From: Zoogloea sp.
GTDB lineage: Bacteria; Pseudomonadota; Gammaproteobacteria; Burkholderiales; Rhodocyclaceae
Direction: 5' to 3'
Assembly: GCA_016703645.1 (NCBI GenBank)
Contig: JADJBR010000010.1
Coordinates: 434,001-498,000 of the forward strand
DNA: 64,000 nucleotides
The notes under the pieces were generated by a model, which did no database searches, was not told the origin of the DNA, and was given only the letters and a program-made list of their open reading frames with translations. The translations under genes were made by a program, and so were the position numbers. Shown here piece by piece: positions 10,793-18,642 of this stretch (position 1 is the stretch's first letter; every line of letters starts with the position of its first letter).

Positions 10793-12082
10793 ATGAAGAT
10801 CCTTGTCATCGGCTCCGGCGGGCGCGAACACGCGCTGGCCTGGAAGCTGGCCCGCTCGCCCCGGGTCCAAAAAGTCTGCGTCGCCCCGGGCAACCCGGGC
10901 ACGGCCCGCGAACCCGGCATCGAGAACGTGGCCATCACCGCCATTCCCGACCTGATCGCCTTCGTCCGCAAGGAGCAGATCGGCCTGACCGTGGTCGGCC
11001 CCGAGGCGCCCCTCGCGGCAGGTGTCGTGGACGCCTTCCGTGCCGCCGGCCTGCCCATCTTCGGGCCGACCCGGCTCGCCGCCCAGCTGGAGAGTTCCAA
11101 GGACTTCGCCAAGCAGTTCCTGCAGCGCCACAAGATCCCCACGGCCCGCTACCAGACCTTCTCCGACGCCACCGCAGCCCATGCCTACGTGGACGCCGAG
11201 GGTGCCCCCATCGTCATCAAGGCCGACGGCCTTGCCGCCGGCAAGGGTGTGGTGGTGGCCATGACCCTTGAGGAAGCCCACGCCGCCATCGACGCCATGC
11301 TCACCCACAACACCCTGGGGGTGCAGTACGACGAGCGCGGCCCGCGGGTGGTGATCGAAGAGTTCATGGAAGGCGAGGAAGCCAGCTTCATCGTCATGGC
11401 CGACGGCCGTCACGCCCTGCCCCTGGCCACCTCGCAGGATCACAAGCGCCTCAAGGACGCCGACCTGGGCCCCAACACCGGCGGTATGGGCGCCTACTCG
11501 CCCGCCCCCGTCGTGACCCCGGAAGTCCATGCCCGCGCCATGCGCGAAGTCATCATGCCAACCCTGGCCGGCATGAGCGCCGAGGGCCTGCCCTACACCG
11601 GCTTCCTTTATGCCGGCCTGATGATCGATGCCAAGGGTGCCCCCCGGGTGGTCGAGTTCAACTGCCGCATGGGCGACCCGGAAACCCAGCCGATCATGAT
11701 GCGCCTCAAGTCCGACCTGGTGGACCTGGTCGAGGCGGCCGTCGCCGGCAAGCTCGACAAGGTCGAAGCCGAGTGGGATCGCCGCTTTGCCCTCGGCGTG
11801 GTGATGGCGGCAGCCGGTTACCCGGACAGCCCCCGCAAGGGTGACGCCATCCATGGCCTGCCTGCCGCGGCCACGGAAGATGCCCACGTCTTCCACGCCG
11901 GGACCACCGAAGTCGATGCTGAGATCCGTACCAGCGGCGGTCGTGTGCTGTGCGTCACCGCCCTCGGCGACAACGTGAAGAGCGCCCAGAAGCGCGCCTA
12001 CGAGCTGGTGGACCAGATCCACTTCGACGGCATGCAGTGTCGTCGCGACATCGGCTACCGGGCCGTCGGGCGCAAGGGCTGA
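10793..12082 (+). CDS. purD: Phosphoribosylamine-glycine ligase (GARS)
   Basis: 429-aa ATP-grasp enzyme that joins glycine to phosphoribosylamine in purine synthesis. The N-terminus is MKILVIGSGGREHALAWKLA. Downstream motifs are GPEAPL, IVIKADGLAAGKGVVVA (ATP-binding Lys loop), GPNTGGMGAYSPAP and FNCRMGDPETQP. It lies 13 bases after purH, so the two purine genes are probably one transcript. A repeat-like element follows the stop. Confidence 0.97.
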   Translation: MKILVIGSGGREHALAWKLARSPRVQKVCVAPGNPGTAREPGIENVAITAIPDLIAFVRKEQIGLTVVGPEAPLAAGVVDAFRAAGLPIFGPTRLAAQLESSKDFAKQFLQRHKIPTARYQTFSDATAAHAYVDAEGAPIVIKADGLAAGKGVVVAMTLEEAHAAIDAMLTHNTLGVQYDERGPRVVIEEFMEGEEASFIVMADGRHALPLATSQDHKRLKDADLGPNTGGMGAYSPAPVVTPEVHARAMREVIMPTLAGMSAEGLPYTGFLYAGLMIDAKGAPRVVEFNCRMGDPETQPIMMRLKSDLVDLVEAAVAGKLDKVEAEWDRRFALGVVMAAAGYPDSPRKGDAIHGLPAAATEDAHVFHAGTTEVDAEIRTSGGRVLCVTALGDNVKSAQKRAYELVDQIHFDGMQCRRDIGYRAVGRKG

Positions 12083-12099
12083 ATGCGATGATGATGAAA

Positions 12100-12166
12100 C
12101 TCCCCCCACGCCCACAGCGTTCGCTGCCCCCGAGGGGGGCGGCAGTACGCTTGAGGCAGCTTGGCG
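12100..12166 (+). repeat. Single diverged copy of the GC-rich dispersed repeat
   Basis: The gap between purD and the tautomerase holds CCCCCCACGCCCAC, then GTTCGCTGCCCCC and GAGGGGGGCGGCAG. This is the same core (CCCCCACGC ... CGCTGCCCCC-[G/A]GGGGG) as the four-copy array at 58578-58876. The CCCCC/GGGGG arms can form a hairpin. Confidence 0.6.
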
Positions 12167-12175
12167 CGTACTGAC

Positions 12176-12541
12176 ATGCCGCATCTGCGCATCGAATACA
12201 GCGAGAACATGGCAGGCCGCTTCGACGGGGCCGCCCTGACCCGAGCGGCATGTGACGCCCTCCTCTCCAGCGGCGTCTTCAATCCACCTGATTCCATCAA
12301 GGTCCGCCTGATTCCGGTACAGCACTTCCGTGTCGGCAGCGGCGCCGACCATGGCTTCGTGCACGCCGAGCTGGCCATGCTGTCGGGTCGCGACAAGCCC
12401 ACCAAGCAACGCCTCACCGAAGCCCTGGTGCTGACCATCGGTAACTGCATCGGCCCGGGCGCCCGCATCGTGCAAATCACCGCCGATGCCCGCGACATGG
12501 ACCGGGACGTCTACGCCAAGCGCTTGCTGCCCGCCACCTGA
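12176..12541 (+). CDS. 5-carboxymethyl-2-hydroxymuconate isomerase-like tautomerase
   Basis: 121-aa member of the tautomerase superfamily, closest in length and sequence style to CHMI (HpaF, about 126 aa). Members use an N-terminal Pro exposed after Met removal as catalytic base, and the protein starts MPHLRIEYSENM, which fits. The ATG at 12176 is chosen over an earlier in-frame start for that reason. No other homoprotocatechuate-pathway gene is in the window, so the physiological substrate is unknown. It lies between purD and hemF on the same strand. Confidence 0.8.
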   Translation: MPHLRIEYSENMAGRFDGAALTRAACDALLSSGVFNPPDSIKVRLIPVQHFRVGSGADHGFVHAELAMLSGRDKPTKQRLTEALVLTIGNCIGPGARIVQITADARDMDRDVYAKRLLPAT

Positions 12542-12592
12542 CCTGCTCTCCGGCTCCCATGGAGCCGTTTTTCGCCCCCCGGAAGAATGCCC

Positions 12593-13501
12593 ATGCCCGA
12601 CCGCGCCGCCGTCAAAGCCTATCTCCTCGACCTGCAGGCCCGCATCATCTCCGCCCTCGAGCAGTTTGACGGCAAGCCCTTTGTCACTGATAGCTGGACC
12701 CGGCCGGCCGGTGGCGGCGGTCTGACCCGCCTGATCGAAGACGGCAACTTCTTCGAAAGGGGCGGCTGCAACTTCTCCCATGTCATGGGCGAAGGCCTGC
12801 CTCCCTCTGCCACCGCCGCGCGGCCCGAGCTCGCCGGGCGCAGCTACGAAGCCATGGGCGTCTCGCTGGTCCTGCACCCGCGCAACCCGTACTGCCCGAC
12901 GGTGCACATGAACGTGCGCTTCTTCATTGCAAGTTGTGAGGGCAAGGACGACGTATGGTGGTTTGGTGGCGGCATGGACCTGACCCCCTACTACCCCTTC
13001 GAAGAGGACGTCCGCCACTTCCACGCCACCTGCAAAGCGGCAGTGCTGCCCTGGGGCGAATCCGAGTACGCACGCCTGAAGGACTGGTGTGACCGCTACT
13101 TCTTCCTCAAGCACCGCAATGAACCACGGGGTGTCGGCGGTCTGTTCTTCGATGACCACGGCGCCGACGGCCAGGTGGACTTCGATACAGCCTTCGCCAT
13201 GACCCGCAGCGTCGGCGATGCCTTCCTGCCAGCCTATCTGCCCGTCGTCGAACGCCGCCGGGACACGCCCTACGGCGAGCGCGAGCGCGACTTCCAGGCC
13301 TACCGTCGGGGCCGCTACGTGGAGTTCAACCTGGTCTTCGACCGGGGCACCCTCTTCGGCCTCCAATCCGGTGGGCGCACCGAATCCATCCTGATGTCCA
13401 TGCCGCCCATCGTCAAATGGCGCTACGACTGGCACCCGGAAGCCGGCAGCCCGGAGGCCCGCCTGTACACCGATTTCCTGGTCGCGCGGGAGTGGGCCTG
13501 A
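12593..13501 (+). CDS. hemF: Oxygen-dependent coproporphyrinogen III oxidase
   Basis: 302-aa homodimeric enzyme that converts coproporphyrinogen III to protoporphyrinogen IX using O2. Family signatures are intact: [44 protein letters not shown] and [14 protein letters not shown]. Two in-frame ATGs exist at 12587 and 12593. The purine-rich GGAAG at 12581-12585 is spaced correctly only for 12593. The gene ends just before a strong terminator. Together with hemCDXY and hemA it completes much of the haem pathway in this window. Confidence 0.95.
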   Translation: MPDRAAVKAYLLDLQARIISALEQFDGKPFVTDSWTRPAGGGGLTRLIEDGNFFERGGCNFSHVMGEGLPPSATAARPELAGRSYEAMGVSLVLHPRNPYCPTVHMNVRFFIASCEGKDDVWWFGGGMDLTPYYPFEEDVRHFHATCKAAVLPWGESEYARLKDWCDRYFFLKHRNEPRGVGGLFFDDHGADGQVDFDTAFAMTRSVGDAFLPAYLPVVERRRDTPYGERERDFQAYRRGRYVEFNLVFDRGTLFGLQSGGRTESILMSMPPIVKWRYDWHPEAGSPEARLYTDFLVAREWA

Positions 13502-13529
13502 GGCTCACAACACCGCCCCCACGCCAGAC

Positions 13530-13562
13530 AAGGCCGCCGGAGTGATCCGGCGGCCTTTTTGC
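13530..13562 (+). terminator. Rho-independent terminator after hemF
   Basis: Perfect 10-bp stem GGCCGCCGGA-gtga-TCCGGCGGCC at 13532-13555 followed by five T. Confidence 0.9.
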
Positions 13563-13573
13563 TGCGGCAGACG

Positions 13574-13610
13574 TAAAAACGCCCGGCACGCCTGACGGCG
13601 CCCGGGCGTT
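13574..13610 (-). terminator. Rho-independent terminator after the peroxiredoxin gene
   Basis: On the minus strand, AACGCCCGG ... CCGGGCGTT forms a 9-bp stem with a 12-14-base loop, followed by a T-run (the AAAAA at 13575-13579 read in reverse). It lies about 35 bases past the peroxiredoxin stop. Confidence 0.8.
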
Positions 13611-13642
13611 CGACACAGCCTGAAGGGCTGTGTGTCGATACC

Positions 13643-14206
13643 TCAGATCTTGCCGACCAGGTCCAGGGACGGGGACAGGGTGGCGTCGCCCGGGGTCCAC
13701 TTGGCGGGGCAGACTTCGCCCGGGTGGGAGGCCACGTACTGGGCAGCCTGCACCTTGCGCAGCAGTTCCTTGGCGTCACGGCCGATGCCCAGGTCGTGAA
13801 TCTCGGCAACCTTGATCACGCCTTCGGGGTTGATCACGAAGGTGCCACGCAGGGCCAGACCCTCTTCCTCGATCATCACGTCGAAATTGCGGGTGATGGC
13901 GCCAGTCGGGTCGCCGATCATCGGGTAGTTGATCTTCTTGATGGTGTCGGAGGCGTCGTGCCAGGCCTTGTGGGTGAAGTGGGTGTCGGTGGAAACGGAG
14001 TAGCACTCAACGCCCAGCTTCTGGAATTCGGGATAGACATCAGCCAGATCGCCCAGCTCGGTCGGGCAGACAAAGGTGAAGTCGGCGGGATAGAAGAAAA
14101 CCACGGACCACTTGCCCTTCAGGTCTGCGTCGGTGACCGGAACGAACTTGCCATTGCTGTAAGCGGTGGCCTTGAACGGCTTGATTTCGGTATTGATCAG
14201 GGACAT
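13643..14206 (-). CDS. ahpC: Typical 2-Cys peroxiredoxin (AhpC family)
   Basis: 187-aa thiol peroxidase that reduces H2O2, organic peroxides and peroxynitrite; the usual AhpC length. The peroxidatic Cys is about residue 47 ([14 protein letters not shown]) and the resolving Cys about 166 (PGEVCPAKW). The ATG at 14206 gives [13 protein letters not shown], the standard start, and is preceded by GGAA; the in-frame start farther upstream would add 20 unrelated residues. No ahpF is adjacent, so the reductant is not visible. I searched the 190-base upstream gap for an OxyR site without a convincing hit. Confidence 0.95.
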   Translation of the reverse strand: MSLINTEIKPFKATAYSNGKFVPVTDADLKGKWSVVFFYPADFTFVCPTELGDLADVYPEFQKLGVECYSVSTDTHFTHKAWHDASDTIKKINYPMIGDPTGAITRNFDVMIEEEGLALRGTFVINPEGVIKVAEIHDLGIGRDAKELLRKVQAAQYVASHPGEVCPAKWTPGDATLSPSLDLVGKI

Positions 14207-14399
14207 TGCGTTTCCTTCACTGGTTGATAAGAGTTGGGAATCACATGATAGGCCGGACGGCCGCATCGCTCAAATTGATTGATGAAATGATCCGAATTGG
14301 AAAAAACTATCGAACAGCCAACGGGAACCACCATCCGGAAACTCACATGGTATGCCGCAAACTTGAACGATTGAAGTCAGGGCGGTACCGGCGGGCGCA

Positions 14400-15575
14400 T
14401 CAGCGCGGGGACAACTCCGCTGCCGCGCGATAGTGGCGGTTGGCGTCATCCGTACGTCCAATGCGTTCAGACAGCCGGGCCAGCTCAACATGGGCTTCCC
14501 AGCCCGGCTCGATGGCCAGCGACGCGTCGAGGTAGCTCTCGGCCTTTCCCCATAGCTGGGACTGGACACACAGACGCCCGAGACTGAGCAGCAGTTGCGG
14601 ATCACGTGGATGGCGTTTCAACCATTCCTCCGCGCTGGCAAGACGACTGCGCACCTCACCGCCCTCACAACGCCCGTAAATGTCGGCGAGGTTGGAATCC
14701 CACGCCAGGGCCAGCTGGGTCTCGATGGCTTTCTGGGCCGCTGCCGTCTCACCCGAGGCAAGGAGGGCACGGGCCAACTCACCCACCAGGCGGGCATCCT
14801 TCTGTTCATCCCGCGGCACGTCATGCCAGTAGGCCAGCAGCGCCTGGGCATCGCCAGCCCTCTGGCGCAAACCCTCCTGGTGCGCACGACGCTTGACCGG
14901 GTCCGCCTGCTCGGCCGTAAGCGCCTTGACCTTGACCAACTGGCGTACCAGACGAACCGCATCCACCCAATTCCCCTTGGCCTGGGCCGTGCGAAGCGCC
15001 AGACGAAGGGCCGCAATGTGACGTTGACCACCGGCCTGCAAGGCGGCAATGCACTCGGCAGCCTCATCGAAACGCCGCCCCTCCACGGCAAGCTCGGCCT
15101 CCGTCATCAGGCGCGCCACACGCACCTCTTCATCGTGGGCGGCAGCCTTGGCCAGCCATTCGCGGTAGCGCTCCTCGTCCCGCAGCGAATGGGCGGCCCG
15201 GGCGGCCAGCAAAGCGGCCAAACCGGGCGATTCCTTCGCCTCATAGGCCAGCGCGGCCTGCTTGAGGGCCTGCCCGAAACGCCCCTCTATGCGCAGCCGT
15301 GCCGCATCGTAGAGGGCCTGCGATGCCCTGTCACGATTCTTGCGCGCACGAAAACGCTGCACCGCCCGTGGCAAGGCCGCTGTCCGGGCGACCAGCCGCG
15401 ACAGGGCATAGAGCGCGGCAAAGCCCCCGACCAGCAGCAGGAGCAGGAGATTCATCGAAATCTGGATACGGTAAGGCGGCCACACCAGCAGGGCATAGCC
15501 CTCGTTGTAGCGCCCGGCAACCGCCAGTCCTGCGGCCAGGGCGAAAAGGCCGATCAACCACATCAATCCACGCAT
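14400..15575 (-). CDS. hemY: HemY, membrane TPR protein of haem biosynthesis locus
   Basis: 391-aa HemY-type protein, not the protoporphyrinogen oxidase of the same name. Two N-terminal transmembrane segments (about 5-22 and 40-62) with the family pattern RYNEGYALLVWPPYRI between them, then a helical TPR region to the C-terminus, where LARLSERIGRTDDANRHYRAAAEL is a recognisable repeat unit. Its exact biochemical role in tetrapyrrole metabolism is not settled for the family. It is the last gene of hemC-hemD-hemX-hemY; the hemX stop is 8 bases upstream. Confidence 0.9.
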   Translation of the reverse strand: MRGLMWLIGLFALAAGLAVAGRYNEGYALLVWPPYRIQISMNLLLLLLVGGFAALYALSRLVARTAALPRAVQRFRARKNRDRASQALYDAARLRIEGRFGQALKQAALAYEAKESPGLAALLAARAAHSLRDEERYREWLAKAAAHDEEVRVARLMTEAELAVEGRRFDEAAECIAALQAGGQRHIAALRLALRTAQAKGNWVDAVRLVRQLVKVKALTAEQADPVKRRAHQEGLRQRAGDAQALLAYWHDVPRDEQKDARLVGELARALLASGETAAAQKAIETQLALAWDSNLADIYGRCEGGEVRSRLASAEEWLKRHPRDPQLLLSLGRLCVQSQLWGKAESYLDASLAIEPGWEAHVELARLSERIGRTDDANRHYRAAAELSPR

Positions 15576-15583
15576 GACCGGCC

Positions 15584-16699
15584 TCAGTTCTTCCTCGCGG
15601 GGCGGGCTGCCGCCTTGGGTGCCGGAGCGGCCGGCGCTGCCGGTACAGCATCGACCCGGCGCTCAAGGCGCGACAGCACAGCGCGCAGGGCGTTCTGGCT
15701 GGCCAGCAGCGGGGGCAGATCCGCACCGACGGGAGATTTCTGCAGCGCCATGAGTTCATCCCGCGCAGCCGCCACCGCGGCATTGCGCACATCGAAATAG
15801 CGATCCAGCCAGCTTGCCGAAAGCCGCATGTCTTCGCGGAAGGTGTTTCCGTCACGGGTAAGCAGTGCCAACCGGGCATTCATGAGACGCAGCTTGAGGT
15901 TTTCGCGCAGGAAAACGGCATTGCTGGGCGCCAGCAGGGCCGGATCGGGACGATCCATGCGCTCGATGCGAACGAGCTGGCTGAATTCATTCCAGAAGTC
16001 CAGCCACAGGGCCGAAAGCCATCCCGCCTCGCTCTCCCTCGGCGGGGGGAGCGCCTTGGGGCGGGCCTCGAACGCCAGCGGCAAGCCGTCGAGGCGACCC
16101 ATCAGGGTTTCAAGCCGGAGCGCCACACCGGCAGAATCCACCTGGGGCAGCGCCCTCAGGGACTCGATATCCTCGGCCAGTGCCTTTCGTACCGACAGCC
16201 AATGGGGGCGGTCGACGCTGGCCAGACGGGCATCGGCGGTCTGCAGGGCGGCCAGTGCGTTCTGGATGTTGCCGGCTAGCTGCAGTTGCTGAGCTGCGAT
16301 GGTCACGGCCTGCTCCACCTCGGACAGCACCCGGTCGTCCCGGGTCCGCGAAAACTCCTGGTACATCGCCTCCAGGGCCAACTGCTGGCCCTGGGTTTCA
16401 GAAAAGCGGGCATCGAGCACACCCAGCTTGTTCTGCAGATCCTGCAGGTTCTCTTGATTCTTCCGGGTCAGGACCAGGGCCTCCCGGGCCACCGAGTCGC
16501 CCTCGGAGAGACGCCGCGCAAGCTCCTCCTGCAACTCTGCCAGCCGGCCTCGGGTCTCCATCCACTGCCAACCGAGCAAGGCAAGCGCGATGGCGGCAAT
16601 CACGGCGGAAGGACGTCGCCAGGCTGAAGAGACCGCCTGCGCCGGCGCGGCGGGCTGGGCCGCCTCAAGGGGCGGAAGGCTTGGGATTTCGCTGCTCAT
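15584..16699 (-). CDS. hemX: HemX-like membrane protein (uroporphyrinogen-III C-methyltransferase-type annotation)
   Basis: 371-aa protein of the HemX family. A short N-terminal Ala/Pro-rich part precedes one transmembrane helix (around AVIAAIALALLGWQW), then a long periplasmic helical/coiled-coil segment (ELARRLSEG...LQDLQNKLG) and a conserved region with WLSVRKALAEDIESL. The C-terminal 30 residues are Ala/Pro-rich. The family is often labelled a methyltransferase, but it lacks SAM-binding motifs, and I see none here. The ATG at 16699 lies 10 bases after the hemD stop, so it is preferred to the longer frame that would overlap hemD. Confidence 0.88.
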   Translation of the reverse strand: MSSEIPSLPPLEAAQPAAPAQAVSSAWRRPSAVIAAIALALLGWQWMETRGRLAELQEELARRLSEGDSVAREALVLTRKNQENLQDLQNKLGVLDARFSETQGQQLALEAMYQEFSRTRDDRVLSEVEQAVTIAAQQLQLAGNIQNALAALQTADARLASVDRPHWLSVRKALAEDIESLRALPQVDSAGVALRLETLMGRLDGLPLAFEARPKALPPPRESEAGWLSALWLDFWNEFSQLVRIERMDRPDPALLAPSNAVFLRENLKLRLMNARLALLTRDGNTFREDMRLSASWLDRYFDVRNAAVAAARDELMALQKSPVGADLPPLLASQNALRAVLSRLERRVDAVPAAPAAPAPKAAARPARKN

Positions 16700-16709
16700 G
16701 GACGTGAGT

Positions 16710-17501
16710 TTAACCCGGATACGTGTTGTGGTTGCGCGTGGAAAAATGGGTGACAAGTCCTTCGATCAGCCCTGAATCCCCCGCGGCGGTCGTGATCACC
16801 GTGGCAAACCCGGCGGCCCGGGCACGCTCACCGATACGCGGATGAGGGACGAAGACCGGCACACCACGCAAGGCTTCCCCCCCAGGCAACGCCTGGAGAT
16901 AGCTCAGCCCTTCGCTGCTGGTCAGCGTCAGCGCGTCAAGCTGTCCGGCCCTGGCGCGATCCAGCAGAAACACGGGATCATCCGTGGGACCATTGCGGTG
17001 ATAACAGGTCAGGTATTCAACCTCCGCCCCCCGGACCCGCAAGGTATCGCCAAGCAGGTCGCGACCGCCGTCGCCACGCAGGATCAGCACACGCTGCCCC
17101 GCCACCGCCGATGACTGAAAGGTGGGCAGCGCCAGGACAGACTCGCTGTCAAAGCCGCCGGAGGGCGCGATGACATCCGGGAATCCCCGGGCTGCCAGGG
17201 CCGCTTCACTGCCCTTCCCCACGGTGGAGACAGCCAGCCCGGCCGGCCACGGGCCCACGCGCAACAGCGCATCAAGGCCAAAATTGACGGCGTTGGGGCT
17301 GACGAAGAAGGCCAGGGAAAACTCGCCCAGGCGCCGCGCCACGGCTTCCAGCGGGGCCGTGTCGCTTACCGGCGAGATGGTCAAGAGCGGAAAGCGCAGC
17401 GGCTCGGCACCCAGTGCCGCGAGGGCCGCGCAGAGGCTGTCGGCCTGCCCGGCGGGGCGGGTGATGACGATGGAACGCCCGGCCAGGGGCTGCTCACCCA
17501 T
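16710..17501 (-). CDS. hemD: Uroporphyrinogen-III synthase
   Basis: 263-aa enzyme that cyclises hydroxymethylbilane to uroporphyrinogen III. Family features: N-terminal RSIVITRPAGQADSL, middle FVSPNAV, and C-terminal LTSSEGLSYL. HemD is poorly conserved in sequence, so position directly between hemC (11-base gap) and hemX (10-base gap) is strong supporting evidence. Confidence 0.93.
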   Translation of the reverse strand: MGEQPLAGRSIVITRPAGQADSLCAALAALGAEPLRFPLLTISPVSDTAPLEAVARRLGEFSLAFFVSPNAVNFGLDALLRVGPWPAGLAVSTVGKGSEAALAARGFPDVIAPSGGFDSESVLALPTFQSSAVAGQRVLILRGDGGRDLLGDTLRVRGAEVEYLTCYHRNGPTDDPVFLLDRARAGQLDALTLTSSEGLSYLQALPGGEALRGVPVFVPHPRIGERARAAGFATVITTAAGDSGLIEGLVTHFSTRNHNTYPG

Positions 17502-17512
17502 TCCGGTGACGC

Positions 17513-18442
17513 TTACAGACTGGCGAGGATCTCGTCGGCGCCATCAGCCCGCAGGTCGTCGGCCAGGGCCAGGCCCAGGGCTTCCGGCTGGTCGATGGGA
17601 CCACGGCGTTCGGCCCGGGCAATGCGCGAGCCATCGGGCAGGGCGACAAAACCGCGCAGCCACAGCTCGCCGTCCTGCACTTCCGCGTAGGCGCCCAAGG
17701 GCACCTCACAGCTACCGGCCAGGGCCCGGGAGGTTGCCCGTTCGGCACGCACGCAGGCGGCAGAGCGGACGTCCGCGAGCGGGGCGATCCAGGCCGCCAC
17801 TTCGGGGCGATCCGCCAGGGCCTCGATGCCCAGGGCACCCTGACCGGCGGCGGGCAGGGAGACGTCCGAGGACAGCGTGGAACGGATGCGGCTGGCCAGC
17901 CCCAGGCGGGTCAGGCCGGCAGCAGCGAGGATGATCGCGTCGTACTGGCCCTCATCGAGCTTGCGCAGGCGAGTATCAAGATTGCCGCGCAGGCTGCTCA
18001 CCGCCAGCATGGGGTATTGGGCGTGGATCTGGGATTCGCGGCGCAGGCTGGAGGTGCCGACCACGGCCCCCGGCGGCATGTCGTCGAGGCTGTCGTACTT
18101 GTTGGACACAAAAGCATCCAGCGGCACCTCGCGCTCGGCGATGGCCACCAGGGCGAACTCGGGCGCCAGGGTCATCGGCACGTCCTTCATGGAATGCACG
18201 GCGATGTCGGCGGCCCGGTCGAGCAACGCGGTTTCGAGTTCCTTCACGAACAGACCCTTGCCGCCCACCTTGGCCAGGGGCCGATCCAGGATCTGGTCGC
18301 CGCGCGTGGTCATGCCCAGCAACTCCACTTTGCAGGACGGATAGAGGGCTTCAAGACGGGCCTTGACGTGCTCGGCCTGCCACAGGGCGAGGCGGCTTTC
18401 ACGGGTGGCAATGACGATGCGGTCGGGCGTAGGTGCGCTCAC
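17513..18442 (-). CDS. hemC: Porphobilinogen deaminase (hydroxymethylbilane synthase)
   Basis: Polymerises four porphobilinogens into hydroxymethylbilane using a dipyrromethane cofactor. With the GTG at 18442 the product is 309 aa, the usual HemC length, starting [20 protein letters not shown]. An ATG farther upstream would add about 38 residues unlike the family. Motifs: [58 protein letters not shown] and the cofactor-binding Cys region [17 protein letters not shown]. First gene of the hem operon, divergent from ppc across 200 bases. Confidence 0.95.
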   Translation of the reverse strand: MSAPTPDRIVIATRESRLALWQAEHVKARLEALYPSCKVELLGMTTRGDQILDRPLAKVGGKGLFVKELETALLDRAADIAVHSMKDVPMTLAPEFALVAIAEREVPLDAFVSNKYDSLDDMPPGAVVGTSSLRRESQIHAQYPMLAVSSLRGNLDTRLRKLDEGQYDAIILAAAGLTRLGLASRIRSTLSSDVSLPAAGQGALGIEALADRPEVAAWIAPLADVRSAACVRAERATSRALAGSCEVPLGAYAEVQDGELWLRGFVALPDGSRIARAERRGPIDQPEALGLALADDLRADGADEILASL

Positions 18443-18642
18443 GGTATTCGGGCTCGGCTGGCTGAAAGGATGATCGGGCTGACGCGGCGATATGGACAAA
18501 CACGGGCTAACCGGGGCAATCTGCATGCTTGCGCAGTGCAGCATCAGGGTAGGCACCTATGGCGGCCATTCGGGTCGGGATTCTAGCATGGGGCCCCGAT
18601 GCACCTTCCGCGCCGACAACCGACAGGACAGGATCCGCCACG

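Noticed and set aside
10712..13435. A 907-codon open frame on the minus strand across purD and hemF
   Set aside because: It lies opposite well-identified plus-strand genes and has a His/Gly/Val-rich composition typical of antisense frames in high-GC DNA.
14207..14399. OxyR site upstream of the peroxiredoxin gene
   Set aside because: ATAG/CTAT-type words occur but not with the required 10-11-base phasing.
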